64,000 bases of DNA from Actinomyces ruminis. GTDB taxonomy: Bacteria; Actinomycetota; Actinomycetes; Actinomycetales; Actinomycetaceae. The DNA is taken from assembly GCF_002154335.2 (NCBI RefSeq), contig NZ_MTPX02000035.1:1-64000 (forward strand). Reading direction: 5' to 3'. The position numbers and the translations under genes were made by a program. Below the pieces are notes generated by a model that was given only the letters and a program-made list of their open reading frames with translations, did no database searches and was not told the origin of the DNA. Every line of letters begins with the position of its first letter. Position 1 is the first letter of the stretch. Below, in pieces: positions 44,972 through 54,822 of the stretch.

Positions 44972-46272
44972 ATGAACACAGGGAAAACACGTCCACCATT
45001 GAAGGCCGCCGCTGCCCTCGCGGCCGGCGCCCTCGTACTGTCCGGGCTCGCCGGAGCCTGCTCGACGAACGATGGCGCGAATGCCGACACCATCGTCGTC
45101 TGGGACTATTACGGCTCCTCATCCCCGGTCAAGCCCGCCCTCGAGCTGTTCAAGCAGGAGCACCCCGACGTCACCATCGACTATCAGGAGTACGACTACG
45201 ACACCTTCCAGAACAAGCTGGCGGTCGCCGTCTCCTCCGGCGCCGCGCCCGACCTCGCGACGATCGACATGGTGTGGACGCCCGTGTACGCGGCCCAGGG
45301 TGTGCTCTCCGACATCTCGGAGATCTCCCAGGGTGAGCTCAACGGAAAACCCATTGCGGACCAGTACTCCAAGGGCGCGCTTGAGGCCATGGACTACGAC
45401 GGGCGCACGATCGTCCTCCCCTATGATTTCGACGCATACGCCCTCTACTACCGCAAGGACATCCTCGAGCAGAAGGGCCTCACTGTGCCCACGACCCACG
45501 AGGAGCTCCTCGACGTCGTCGAGGCGATGTCCGAGGATACCGACGGCGACGGGAAGGCAGACAAGTACGCCTTCCAGCTGCGCCCCGACACCTTCGAGTT
45601 CAGCCAGTTCCTCTTCCAGGAGGGCGGCGCCCTGGTGACCGAGGATGGCACCAAATCCGCCTTCGCGTCCCCCGAGGCGTCCGGGCACTCGACTACATGG
45701 GCCGACTCATGGACGCCGGCTCTGTCTACTGGGGGCCCGATGAGGGAGACTCGGGTGGCCTCGCCGGCATCGCCGACGAACGCATCGGGATGTTCCTCAA
45801 CGGCCCTTACATGATGGGAATCCTCAAGGAGGGGGTCCCCGAGCAGTCTGGGAAATGGGCCGTGGCCGACGCCCCCTTCTCGAAGGAACCGGGCAGCTAC
45901 CTCGGCGGAACCGGACTCGTCATCCCCACCGGCGCGAAGAACCCGCAGGGCGGGTGGGAACTCGCGCAGTTCCTCCTCCAACCCGCCCAGCAGGAGCTCG
46001 TCTACACCAAGGCGGGGGCCGCTCCTGCCACGCTGGAAGCTCTTGAACTGCCCGCACTCACACAGGCGGATCCCTTCTTCGACGGCCAGGTTCCCTTCCC
46101 CGTCTTCGAGAAGGCCCTCGAATCCGCCCAGCCCTTCCCCTACGTGGCCGGGTGGAGCGACATCGATCAGGCGATCACCGACGGAGTCGTCGCAACCCTC
46201 GTCCAAGGAACACCGCCGAAGACGTCACTCGAGAACGCCGCGGCCACGGCCGATGAGGCGCTGCAGAAGTAG
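44972..46272 (+). CDS. Family 1 extracellular sugar-binding lipoprotein, one frame break
   Basis: The receptor of a CUT1-type sugar importer starts at ATG 44972 behind AGGAGC. The signal peptide ends in a lipobox (GLAGAC). The body shows the SBP_bac_1 pattern: IVVWDYYGSSSPVKPALELFKQEHP, FQNKLAVAVSSGAAPDLATIDMVW, YYRKDILEQKGLTVPTTHEELLDV. One base is lost near 45676 (GAGGCGTCC, expected GAGGGCGTCC), after which RALDYMGRLMDAGSVYWGPD continues to the end. It is followed by two permeases without an ATPase, so a shared MsmK/MalK-type ATPase elsewhere should drive it. Confidence 0.85.
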
Positions 46273-46284
46273 GCGACGGCGCAC

Positions 46285-47232
46285 ATGAGCACCAGTCTGA
46301 TCTCATCGATCAACGGCGGGAGGAGAACCCGTCGGGACGCCGGGCACGCGGGTGCGCGTGCCGCCGCATCGCGCTTCGCGCCGGGCCAGGCGAAGGCAGG
46401 CCTGCTCCTCGTCGCCCCGGCGATGCTCCTCACCACGGTGTTCTTCTTCGTCCCGATGGTCCTGTCCCTGTGGTGGAGCTTCACAGAGTACAACGGCATT
46501 GCCACGCCGCGGTTCGTAGGAGCCGACAACTATGTCGACCTAGTTACCGACCCCCTCTTCCTGAAGTCGGTGGCAAACACCGGACTCTTCGCCCTGGCGA
46601 CCATGACCACCGGGCCCCTCCTGGGACTGCTGTCCGCGCTTCTGCTTAATCGGGCGCACGTCCTGCAGTCCCTGTTCAGGGCGGCGTTCTTCCTGCCGGT
46701 GACCATGTCGTTGGTCGTCGTCGCCTCCATGTGGAAGATGCTGCTCAACGAGCACGGGGTCATCAACCAGTTGTTGGAGCTCATCGGCCTGCACGGCGTC
46801 TCCTGGCTGAACAACACCAAGACCGCGCTTATCGCCGTGGCGGTGACCAGCGTCTGGCAGGGATTCGGCTTCGAAACCGTCGTCTTCCTCGCAGCGTTGC
46901 AGTCTGTCCCCCGCGAGCTCTACGAGGCCGCCGCCGTCGACGGCGCAGGCCCTTGGAGGCGCTTCTGGGCGGTCACCTTCCCCTCCCTGCGCCCGACGAT
47001 GCTCTTCGTCTTCGTCGTCGGCATCATCGGTGCCTTTCAGGTGTTCGACCAGGTCTTCGTAATGACGCAGGGCGGCCCCGTATCGGCGACGACGACCGTC
47101 GTCTACTTCGTCGTTAAGCGCTTCGAGGAACTCGACCTCGGACACGCATCCGCGGCCGCATACCTTCTGGCGATGTTCCTGGCCGTCGTCTCTGCACTCC
47201 AGATGGGCATCGAGAGGAGAGGTGAGAAATGA
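46285..47232 (+). CDS. Sugar ABC transporter permease 1 (MalF/UgpA type)
   Basis: A 315-residue CUT1 permease with six hydrophobic helices. It begins with AGLLLVAPAMLLTTVFFFVPMVLSLWWSF and has the EAA loop VPRELYEAAAVDGAGPWRRFW (about residue 215). The next permease starts four bases before its stop. Confidence 0.88.
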   Translation: MSTSLISSINGGRRTRRDAGHAGARAAASRFAPGQAKAGLLLVAPAMLLTTVFFFVPMVLSLWWSFTEYNGIATPRFVGADNYVDLVTDPLFLKSVANTGLFALATMTTGPLLGLLSALLLNRAHVLQSLFRAAFFLPVTMSLVVVASMWKMLLNEHGVINQLLELIGLHGVSWLNNTKTALIAVAVTSVWQGFGFETVVFLAALQSVPRELYEAAAVDGAGPWRRFWAVTFPSLRPTMLFVFVVGIIGAFQVFDQVFVMTQGGPVSATTTVVYFVVKRFEELDLGHASAAAYLLAMFLAVVSALQMGIERRGEK

Positions 47233-48104
47233 GCGACGCCCGTGTCGCGCAACCGAGCCGACGGCGCATACGGACCGTCTCCACGACGGTGACCTACCTG
47301 CTCCTGGCCGCCGCGACGATCCTCATGATCGCCCCGTGGGTGTGGGCCCTGTCGACGTCGTTCAAGCGTTCCCAGGACGTGTTCTCGCCGAACTCCGGGA
47401 TCATTCCTACGCCCTTCTCGCTGCAGGCTTATGAGCGGATCTTCACGGAAACACCCTTCGGCACCTATGCGATGAACTCGGTCATCGTCACCGCGTGTGT
47501 AGTCGCCCTCAATGTCCTGTTCGACTCGTGCGCGGCGTACGCCTTCGCCAAACTGAGGTTCCCCGGACGCGACATCCTCTTCTGGCTGCTGATGATCACG
47601 ATGATGATTCCCATGCAGGTAAACCTCATCCCCCTGTATCGGATGATGGTCTGGGCGCACCGGTATTTCTCATGGTTCGGCGTCGATACGCTCGCGGGCA
47701 TCATCGCCCCGGGTGTGGTCCAGGTGTTCGGGATCTTCCTCATGCGGCAGTTCTTCATGTCGATCCCGGACTCGATGCTGGAAGCGGCCCGCCTCGATGG
47801 GGCCTCCGAGTTCCAGATCCTGCGCCGGATTGTGCTGCCGATCGCCGCCCCGGGACTGGCGACCCTGACGATCTTCACCTTCCTGGGCACGTGGAACGAC
47901 TTCCTGTGGCCGCTGCTCGTGTCCAGTTCGGAGTCCACCCGCACCCTGCCCGTGGGCCTGGCGCTCCTGGCCCGCAAGAACTCCGTCGACTGGCCGGGAA
48001 CCATGGCCGGCGCGGTCGTCAGCGCCGTACCGATGGTCATCGTCTTCCTCCTCGCGCAACGCAAGTTCATCGATGGCCTGACGGCCGGCTCGACCAAGGA
48101 ATAA
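47229..48104 (+). CDS. Sugar ABC transporter permease 2 (MalG/UgpE type)
   Basis: A 291-residue CUT1 permease with a helix start (VTYLLLAAATILMIAPWVWALSTSFK), the EAA loop IPDSMLEAARLDGASEFQILRRI (about residue 185) and the C-terminus QRKFIDGLTAGSTKE. The two permeases overlap by four bases, forming the transmembrane pair with the protein above. Confidence 0.88.
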   Translation: MSDARVAQPSRRRIRTVSTTVTYLLLAAATILMIAPWVWALSTSFKRSQDVFSPNSGIIPTPFSLQAYERIFTETPFGTYAMNSVIVTACVVALNVLFDSCAAYAFAKLRFPGRDILFWLLMITMMIPMQVNLIPLYRMMVWAHRYFSWFGVDTLAGIIAPGVVQVFGIFLMRQFFMSIPDSMLEAARLDGASEFQILRRIVLPIAAPGLATLTIFTFLGTWNDFLWPLLVSSSESTRTLPVGLALLARKNSVDWPGTMAGAVVSAVPMVIVFLLAQRKFIDGLTAGSTKE

Positions 48105-48121
48105 CCGATCAAGGAATGAGA

Positions 48122-49213
48122 ATGTCCCCGATATATGACTCCACCGAGCACCATGAGCGCGATATCTTCCTCACCGAGATCTGCGAGAGCGGCGATGTCC
48201 TGCGCAGGACGGCCGGAAGACTGCGCGAGCAGAGGCGCGCCCTCCACGAGGTCAGACACCGGCTTGCGGGACGTCGCCTGATCCTTACGGGCATGGGCTC
48301 CTCCGCGGACGCGGTCACGGGCCTGGCATCCGTGCTCGGACGATCCGGGCGCGAGAGCACCGTCATCAACACCGCCGAACTCCTCCACTTCCGGCTGGCT
48401 TCGCTCACCGACCAGCACGGAGTGATCATCGTCAGCCAGTCCGGGCACAGCGTGGAAGCGGTCAAGCTCATGAACGCACTGACCAAGGACAGGGCGATTC
48501 CCGTCGTCGTCGTCACGAACATGGCAGACAGTCCGCTCGCCGACGCCGCCGACTTCGCAATCACACTGGGAGCCGGCGTCGAAGTCGGGCCCTCGTCGAA
48601 GACCTATGTCGCGACAATGCTCGTCATGCAGGTTCTCGCCGAGCTCCTCGCCTGTGATGACGAGGTCGAGACGGTCCTCGCGCGGGCGGGTCATCGGGCC
48701 GACGTCGCCGCGAACGCCCTCGCCGCCTGGATCGGCGACGCCGAGGGCGTGGGTGGACGCCTGGCCGACTGGATCGAAAAGGCGCAGTCGCTGTTCGTCG
48801 TCGGTCGGGGCGTGGGGGTGACCGCGGCCGAGCTCAACGCCCTGGTCCTCAAAGAATCGGCGCACGTCCCCGCCCAATCGATGGACGCGGCCGAGTTCCG
48901 CCACGGTCCGCTCGAACTGGCCGCCCCCGGCCTCGCCGTGGCGCTCATATGCGTCGAGCCCTCGGTGGCCGCTCTCGACGCCCGGCTCCGCACCGACCTG
49001 CTGAGCAGGGGCGCGGCGGTCATGACGATCGGCATCGATGCCTGCCGTACCGATGACCTGCCCATCGACTATGTCCTGCCCGGCAGCGAGCCGCTCATTG
49101 ATGCGGGGCTCATCGCCCTGCCACTGCTACTGGCGGCGTGGGCGGAGGCATCCCGCCGGAGCGAGACCCCCGGAGCGTTCAGCGTCGGAGCGAAGGTGAC
49201 AACATGCGAGTGA
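48122..49213 (+). CDS. SIS-domain protein (AgaS/GlmS-like aminosugar isomerase or deaminase)
   Basis: A 363-residue cytosolic protein from ATG 48122 with AAGGA upstream. Two SIS domains are visible: GMGSSADAVTGLASVLGRSG and IIVSQSGHSVEAVKLMNAL (phosphosugar-binding Ser/Gln), and the second from VVGRGVGVTAAELNALVLKE to HGPLELAAPG. The end has the GlmS-type LPLLLAAWAEASRR pattern. Its place in the operon suggests it acts on the phosphorylated sugar, for example as an aminosugar-6-phosphate deaminase or an aldose isomerase. Confidence 0.8.
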   Translation: MSPIYDSTEHHERDIFLTEICESGDVLRRTAGRLREQRRALHEVRHRLAGRRLILTGMGSSADAVTGLASVLGRSGRESTVINTAELLHFRLASLTDQHGVIIVSQSGHSVEAVKLMNALTKDRAIPVVVVTNMADSPLADAADFAITLGAGVEVGPSSKTYVATMLVMQVLAELLACDDEVETVLARAGHRADVAANALAAWIGDAEGVGGRLADWIEKAQSLFVVGRGVGVTAAELNALVLKESAHVPAQSMDAAEFRHGPLELAAPGLAVALICVEPSVAALDARLRTDLLSRGAAVMTIGIDACRTDDLPIDYVLPGSEPLIDAGLIALPLLLAAWAEASRRSETPGAFSVGAKVTTCE

Positions 49214-51342
49214 ATCCCCGGAATCCTCAGAACCCGCAGAACCCTCAGAACCCGCCGAAGCGCGCCTCGGGGCGCTTCCGCATGGGACCGCACTTCATGT
49301 ACGACCAGGGCCGGGCCGTCGTGCCGGTCGGCGTCCACTACGTGCCGCGCTCCGGACCGGACTGGCCGTGGCGCACAGGAGCGGACGAGTTCCACCGGGC
49401 GTTTCGCGATATCGCGGCTCACGGTCTCGACTCTGTCCGGATCGACCTGATCTGGGCCGCCGTCGAACCGCACGAGGGCGTGCTGGACGAGGAGCATCTG
49501 AAGACCCTCGACCACATCTTCGATGCGGCGGCTGCTTACGGACTGACGCTGCACCCGACGCTCTTCGTCGGCGGCGAGGTCGGTGACGCGTACTGGGATC
49601 TGCCCTGGGCGAGTGGCATAAACCCGCATTCGGATCCGCACCTGCTGGACGTGCAGTGCGGGCATGCCGCCCGACTCGCCGAGCGCTGGTCGGGTCGTCG
49701 CGAACTCATCGCCTGGGATCTGACCGATGAACCGCCCTTCTGGATCCATGAGGACTCCACCTCGGACGAGGACGCGCGTAGGTGGACCCATCGCCTAGTC
49801 GAGGCCCTACGCATGAACGATCCGGAGCACCTGATCACGGTGGGAACCGCCTCCCAGGAGGTCGACGGCGGACCCTTCCGCTGTGACGTCGTAGCCGAGG
49901 AACTGGACTTCTGCTGCGTTCACCCCTACCCGATCTACTCGCCGGAGCTCTACGCCGATCGGCTGCAATCGCGTCGCATGACCCATGCGGCCGCCTTCGA
50001 GACCGCGTTGGCGCGTGGCGCCGGCAAGTCCGTGATGATCCACGAATTCGGCGCATCGTCGACTCAACACTCGCCCGAAGTCATCGCGCACTACGACCAC
50101 CTTTCGTGCTGGTCGGGCTTCGGCGCGGGTGCCATCGGTTTCTACGCCTGGTGCTGGATCGATGCCGAGGCCGGCGCCTATCGGCGGGCGCCATACGTGC
50201 GGATGCCTCACGAGACCCAGTTCGGTCTCGTCGATGCCGACAACGCCCCGCGCCCGCGACTGACATCCCTGTCGGACCTACGCACCTGCTTAGCGAACAT
50301 GGACCTCGAACACCTTGCCTCGCACGGGCCCTACGCCCTCGCCTCAATACCAGTGCCTCGCGAATACGCCCACCCCTATGCGCGTGAGAACTACGGCCTG
50401 GACGATGCGCCGGCAGGCCCCTACGTCCCGTCCGAACAGTCCTGGGACTCCACCCGCGACGTCAAGCCCCTTATCCGAGGCCTCCTCAACGCTTTTGTCT
50501 ACTCCGAACGCGCGGGGATGCCCGTCCAGTTCCCCCGGGAGACCCTCGACGACGCCTGGCCGACGACGCCCGTGACCCTGGTGCCCGCACCGCTCACGTC
50601 GACGACGAATTCACTGCTGCACGTGCGCACCTCCTTCTGGCAGGGAGCGACCAACTACGTGACCGGCGGGGGAGTGCTCTACCTGTCACTCTCGGCGGAG
50701 AGTGCGATCCCCGAGCTACACCGCTTCGCCGGTGTGCGCGTCAAGGACCGGGCCCCGGTCGATGAGGATCTGCGGCTCGTCGTCGTCCGGCCCTTCGGCG
50801 GCTTCGCGGTCGGCGACGAGCTGGCGCTTCCCGGGGGCGGCGCCGACCTGCACAGGCGAGGTGTAGAACTCGTTCTCGAGGGAGCCGAGGTCCTCGCGCG
50901 GACTGCGAGCGGCGCACCGGCGCTGACGCTCTTCACCCTGGGGGCCGGTGCCGTGGTAGTCGGCGCGTACCCGATCGAGCTCATGGCCGCGGCGACCCCG
51001 GACGCCCACGACGACGATCGCCTCTGGCGCCTGTACCGTTTCGTCCGCGAACTGTCGGGGCAGCGTCTGCCGGTGGACGTGGATGACGGCGAGTTGACCA
51101 GGGGACTGCTCGTCGGTGCCGGAGGGGGAATGCTGGTCGTGACCAATCATGGGGCGAGCACCGTCGAGGCACCTGTCCGCGTCCACGCGCCCTCCGAGGT
51201 CTGTGGGACCTCCCTGCACGTCTGCTCGCCCGACTGCGTGGGCAGGTCCGACTCTTCACAGGAGATCAGCGAGGGTGACACCGTGAAGGTTCCCGCCTAC
51301 GGTACTCGCATTATCACGTGGGACACGCGGCCGACGGCCTAA
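49204..51342 (+). CDS. Clan A glycoside hydrolase (GH5/GH42-like)
   Basis: A 712-residue glycosidase; ATG 49204 overlaps the SIS gene by ten bases. The catalytic TIM barrel begins at GVHYVPRSGPDWPWRTGADEF. The acid/base Glu is in AWDLTDEPPFW (about residue 174) and the nucleophile in MIHEFGASS (about 278). The C-terminal half (about 380-712) resembles the extra domains of GH42/GH5 enzymes. There is no signal peptide, so it acts inside the cell on the imported glycoside. Near the N-terminus the DNA repeats a nine-base unit (AACCCTCAG) four times, giving NPRNPQNPQNPQNPP. Confidence 0.8.
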   Translation: MRVNPRNPQNPQNPQNPPKRASGRFRMGPHFMYDQGRAVVPVGVHYVPRSGPDWPWRTGADEFHRAFRDIAAHGLDSVRIDLIWAAVEPHEGVLDEEHLKTLDHIFDAAAAYGLTLHPTLFVGGEVGDAYWDLPWASGINPHSDPHLLDVQCGHAARLAERWSGRRELIAWDLTDEPPFWIHEDSTSDEDARRWTHRLVEALRMNDPEHLITVGTASQEVDGGPFRCDVVAEELDFCCVHPYPIYSPELYADRLQSRRMTHAAAFETALARGAGKSVMIHEFGASSTQHSPEVIAHYDHLSCWSGFGAGAIGFYAWCWIDAEAGAYRRAPYVRMPHETQFGLVDADNAPRPRLTSLSDLRTCLANMDLEHLASHGPYALASIPVPREYAHPYARENYGLDDAPAGPYVPSEQSWDSTRDVKPLIRGLLNAFVYSERAGMPVQFPRETLDDAWPTTPVTLVPAPLTSTTNSLLHVRTSFWQGATNYVTGGGVLYLSLSAESAIPELHRFAGVRVKDRAPVDEDLRLVVVRPFGGFAVGDELALPGGGADLHRRGVELVLEGAEVLARTASGAPALTLFTLGAGAVVVGAYPIELMAAATPDAHDDDRLWRLYRFVRELSGQRLPVDVDDGELTRGLLVGAGGGMLVVTNHGASTVEAPVRVHAPSEVCGTSLHVCSPDCVGRSDSSQEISEGDTVKVPAYGTRIITWDTRPTA

Positions 51343-51381
51343 CCGAGCAGCAGCACCGCATCGGTGACAATGCGGCGACAA

Positions 51382-51430
51382 CCCCGGAGGCTCGCGGGCG
51401 AACGCTGAGGAGGCACTCGAGCCCCCGGGG
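51382..51430. terminator. Bidirectional terminator between glycosidase and kinase genes
   Basis: CCCCGGAGGCTCG (51382-51394) pairs with CGAGCCCCCGGGG (51418-51430), with one mismatch region. The two genes converge here, so it can serve both strands. Confidence 0.6.
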
Positions 51431-51447
51431 ATAACGCACGAACCCGG

Positions 51448-52410
51448 TCAGTCCTCTTTCAGTTCCGGCTGAATCCGCGCGAACTCGTCGGCCGTTGCGT
51501 AGGAGGTTTGAGTTCCCCTTCTCGTCACCGAATCACCCGCGTAGGCATTGGCCTGAATAAGGGCCCGGCGGATGTCTCCGGTCTGGACAAGGAAGTGGCT
51601 GAAGCAGCCAATGAACGCGTCACCGGCACCAGTCGTGTCCAGCGGTGTGACCTGCGCCGCAGGCAGCAGCTCTTCGCCCTGCGCGTTGAGCCAAAGAGCT
51701 CCTCGGGAACCCAACGTGACGATCACGTGCTGGACGCCCACCCTTAACAGCACCGAAGCAGCTCGACGGATATCCTCCAAAGAGTCCACTGGCATGCCTG
51801 TCAAAAGAGACAGTTCGGATTCGTTGGGGACGAGGAACTTGCAGCCCTTAATCTTGTCCAGAACGAGGTCGGGCTGGGCGGGAGCCGGGTTAAGTAACAC
51901 GGGAATACCGAGATGTGTTCCCATTGCTATGGCCGCATACACCGTGTCGAGCGGAATCTCGAGTTGAAGAACGATGAGCTTGCATTTAGCGATGTCGGGC
52001 TCAGCCGCCTTCAGATCCTCGGGGCTGAGTAAGGCGTTAGCTCCCTTGATGATGAGGATCGAGTTACGAGATTGCTCGTCAACGAAGATGGGCGCTACGC
52101 CGCTCGTCGCGGCAGTTCGGAGCACGTACGTTGTGTCAATGCCGTTGTTTGCGAAGTTGGAGATCGTGTTATCCGCGAAGATGTCATTTCCAACCCGTGT
52201 CAGCATCAAGACTCTAGACCCCAGGCGTGAAGCGGCTACCGCCTGGTTGGCACCCTTTCCGCCGCACCCCATCGAGAAGTCGGGCGCCTCCAGTGTCTCC
52301 CCCTCCTTCGGCATGCGTCGAATGTAGGAGATTAGGTCGACCATGTTCGAACCGACGACTGCAATTTCTGGGCTTGAGTCGCTTTGATGTAATTCCGAGT
52401 CAGTAATCAT
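51448..52410 (-). CDS. PfkB-family kinase, probable deoxyribokinase
   Basis: A 320-residue ribokinase-type enzyme: MVDLISYIRRMPKEGETLEAPDFSMGCGGKGANQAVAA at the N-terminus, GTDRVGNDIFA-like core, VTLGSRGALWL and the catalytic DTTGAGDAFIGCF near the end. The other genes in the operon (deoC, FucP-type permease, DUF4432, SorC regulator) point to 2-deoxyribose as substrate, giving deoxyribose-5-phosphate for DeoC. D-ribose is the alternative. Confidence 0.75.
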   Translation of the reverse strand: MITDSELHQSDSSPEIAVVGSNMVDLISYIRRMPKEGETLEAPDFSMGCGGKGANQAVAASRLGSRVLMLTRVGNDIFADNTISNFANNGIDTTYVLRTAATSGVAPIFVDEQSRNSILIIKGANALLSPEDLKAAEPDIAKCKLIVLQLEIPLDTVYAAIAMGTHLGIPVLLNPAPAQPDLVLDKIKGCKFLVPNESELSLLTGMPVDSLEDIRRAASVLLRVGVQHVIVTLGSRGALWLNAQGEELLPAAQVTPLDTTGAGDAFIGCFSHFLVQTGDIRRALIQANAYAGDSVTRRGTQTSYATADEFARIQPELKED

Positions 52411-52413
52411 GAG

Positions 52414-53431
52414 TTAGTTCTCCTTGACACCAGTAGTGACGACGAAGTGGCGAGACTCGCCCGCTTTCAAGTGGATAAGAGTACCTGCCTTCTCGCTGCG
52501 ATTCTGCCTCTGGCCGCGAGGTTCCGGGGAGGACGAAGGCGGCGACCTTCTGGTCGGCGTTATGAAGAATCCAACGCGTAGCGACCGGGAACTGCGCGGA
52601 AGCGAACCTGGTCAAGAAGGTTCTGCCATCGGGGGACTGAAGGGTGAACTCGAGCTGATTCCCGTACTGTGGCAGATCATCGGCGAAGTAGACGATCTCC
52701 GGGTCGAACGACTCGGCGCCATCGAGTGAATCAGCATCAATGCTGCCAGCGATGATGGCCTTGTTCAGCTCGGTCCATTCCGGGGTCGGATGTACGTGCG
52801 CCGGAATTGTTCGACGCAGTTGGAAAGCGCCATCGGGAAGACTCTGCTGCATGCGCCCGCCGGGTACGAACGCATAGTTCATGTGGCACATGTACTGCAG
52901 CGGCATATCGGCGTATGCAGAGCGATTGGTGACGTCTAGACCAATGTTGAACAAAGACGACCCCGGCCGCATCTCGACATACGGTTGGGCCACATAATGG
53001 TGGCCGAATCCCATAACGTATTCGTAGCGTGAGACGGCTCGAATGCGATCACTGTCGTACTCAAGCCATGCTTCCTGCATCGGTGCACAGGCGAACTCCC
53101 CGTGGAGTGGGTGATCGTCCTCCGGCGATGGACAGCCCGCGGCCAGGAGACCTGAGTGGAAGGCGAAGCATCCGTACGTTGCGGAAATCTCTCTGGCGGG
53201 AACCGGCTGGGTGAACATATTCGTCATGCGGAGGCTTTGTCCGTCAAACACTGCGTCCCAGATGATCTGCCCCATGAAGGGCAAGATCTCGACGTGTCCG
53301 CGCGCATTGGCAATGGTGAGCGAGGAGATACCGCTGGGATAACGGCTAGCGGTTACGGTGAAGGTGCCGTCTCGTAGCACGGGGGTGGATTCGGTGTTGA
53401 AAATGGATTGGTATAGAGGAATCGTGAGCAT
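52414..53431 (-). CDS. DUF4432 family protein (aldose mutarotase-like), two frame breaks
   Basis: A protein of about 338 residues from ATG 53431 with galactose-mutarotase-like folds typical of DUF4432: ASRYPSGISSLTIANARGHVEILPFMGQIIWDAVF, GLLAAGCPSPEDDHPLHGEFA, YVAQPYVEMRPGSSLFNIGLDVTN. The last part has lost two bases near 52490-52510, after which GTLIHLKAGESRHFVVTTGVKEN ends at TAA 52414. In the deoxyribose operon of Enterobacteria the DeoX protein belongs to the same class, so deoxyribose mutarotation is a fair guess. Confidence 0.75.
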
Positions 53432-53433
53432 TA

Positions 53434-54822
53434 TCAGACCGCCTTGTTTGAGACCTTTGTGGAAGAATGGTGTCCGGAGGTGCGGCGATACGCCGCTGCG
53501 AAGTACAACAGCACCGCACTGAAGCACGCGATGTTGACTATGAACGACAGCTGCATGGAGCCAGTCAAGTCAGAAATGAGGCCTTGGACTGCTGGGACGA
53601 CCGCCCCGCCGATGATGGACATTACGATGATCGCACCGCCGGTCTCGGTGTGTCTCTTGTCTTCAATCGAGTCCAGAGTCCGCGCATAGATAGTCGCCCA
53701 GCATGGGCCGAACAGGCCAGAAACGAGTATTGCGGCATAAACCGCAGTTAGGTTCGGGACAGTGATCACGTAGATGAGCGTCAGTACGCCGACGACGGCG
53801 TATCCGACCAGCACGAGATCCTCGTTGAACCTCGTCATTAACAGGTTCGCCGTGAACTTACCGATGAAGAACGCCGCGTACGCCCACACCATGTAGTTCG
53901 AGGCGGTGCGTTCGTTCAGCGAGTCGTCGAGTGTCAGCGCCAGCCGGATCGTGAATGACCAAACCGCCGTTTGCATTCCGACGTACAGGAACTGTGTGAC
54001 GATGCCATGGCGGAACCGCCGGTTATGGGCGAGGTAGGACAACGTCTGGAACACCGTCGCGCGGTCACGGTCGACGCCTGCGTCGGAAACCTGTTGCGGT
54101 TTACATGAGGGCATCTGCGTCAGGGCTATCACCAACAGCAGGGCAAGTAGCACCACGATCAGGAAGCGGTACGGCTGAAGGGTTCGCAGGAGCATTTGTT
54201 CGGCCAGCTGTTGTTGTTGCTCCGCGGGAAGCCCGTTCAACTGCTTGTCCAGGGAGTCGCCCTCGGTGAAGATAAGGTACTTTCCGAGCAATATGCCGGC
54301 GATTGAGCCGAGCGGGTAGAACGTTTGCGATATGTTCAGGCGGAGGGTCGCCAGTCGCTTGGGTCCTACCATCGATGAGTATGTGTTACATGACGTCTCT
54401 AGGAAGGACAACCCGACCGCGATTGCGAACAATGCGGCAAGGAACACCGTGTATGTCGCAACCCTCGATGCCGGGAAGAACATGGTGCATCCGACGATGT
54501 AGAACGTAAGGCCGGTCAGGATGCCAGTCTTGTAACTCCAGCGCCTGATTACCCGCGAGGCTGGGATCGCAAGGACGAAGTAACCCCCGTAGAATGCAGA
54601 CTGAACGAATGCCGAGGCGAAGTCTGAAAGCGTGAATACGGACTTGAACTGCGTGATCAATATGTCGTTCAGTGCGGCAGCCGCGCCCCACATGGGGAAG
54701 CAGATTGAGAGCAGGATGTACTGGAATAGGGGAGTCCGGTCCAGATAGCCATCTGCGAGCTGTCGGCTGGGGTCCGGAATGATTCCGGCCGACTTAGGGC
54801 GGGTGACGACTGACGTACTCAT
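53434..54822 (-). CDS. MFS sugar permease, FucP family (DeoP-like)
   Basis: A 462-residue transporter with about twelve helices of the FucP group (proton symporters for fucose or deoxyribose). Conserved bits: FPMWGAAAALNDILITQFKSVFTL, LFAIAVGLSFLETSCNTY and ISQTFYPLGSIAGILLG. Its start overlaps the deoC stop (ATGA) and its stop is two bases before the DUF4432 start. In deoQKPX-type clusters the FucP-type DeoP carries 2-deoxyribose. Confidence 0.85.
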   Translation of the reverse strand: MSTSVVTRPKSAGIIPDPSRQLADGYLDRTPLFQYILLSICFPMWGAAAALNDILITQFKSVFTLSDFASAFVQSAFYGGYFVLAIPASRVIRRWSYKTGILTGLTFYIVGCTMFFPASRVATYTVFLAALFAIAVGLSFLETSCNTYSSMVGPKRLATLRLNISQTFYPLGSIAGILLGKYLIFTEGDSLDKQLNGLPAEQQQQLAEQMLLRTLQPYRFLIVVLLALLLVIALTQMPSCKPQQVSDAGVDRDRATVFQTLSYLAHNRRFRHGIVTQFLYVGMQTAVWSFTIRLALTLDDSLNERTASNYMVWAYAAFFIGKFTANLLMTRFNEDLVLVGYAVVGVLTLIYVITVPNLTAVYAAILVSGLFGPCWATIYARTLDSIEDKRHTETGGAIIVMSIIGGAVVPAVQGLISDLTGSMQLSFIVNIACFSAVLLYFAAAYRRTSGHHSSTKVSNKAV

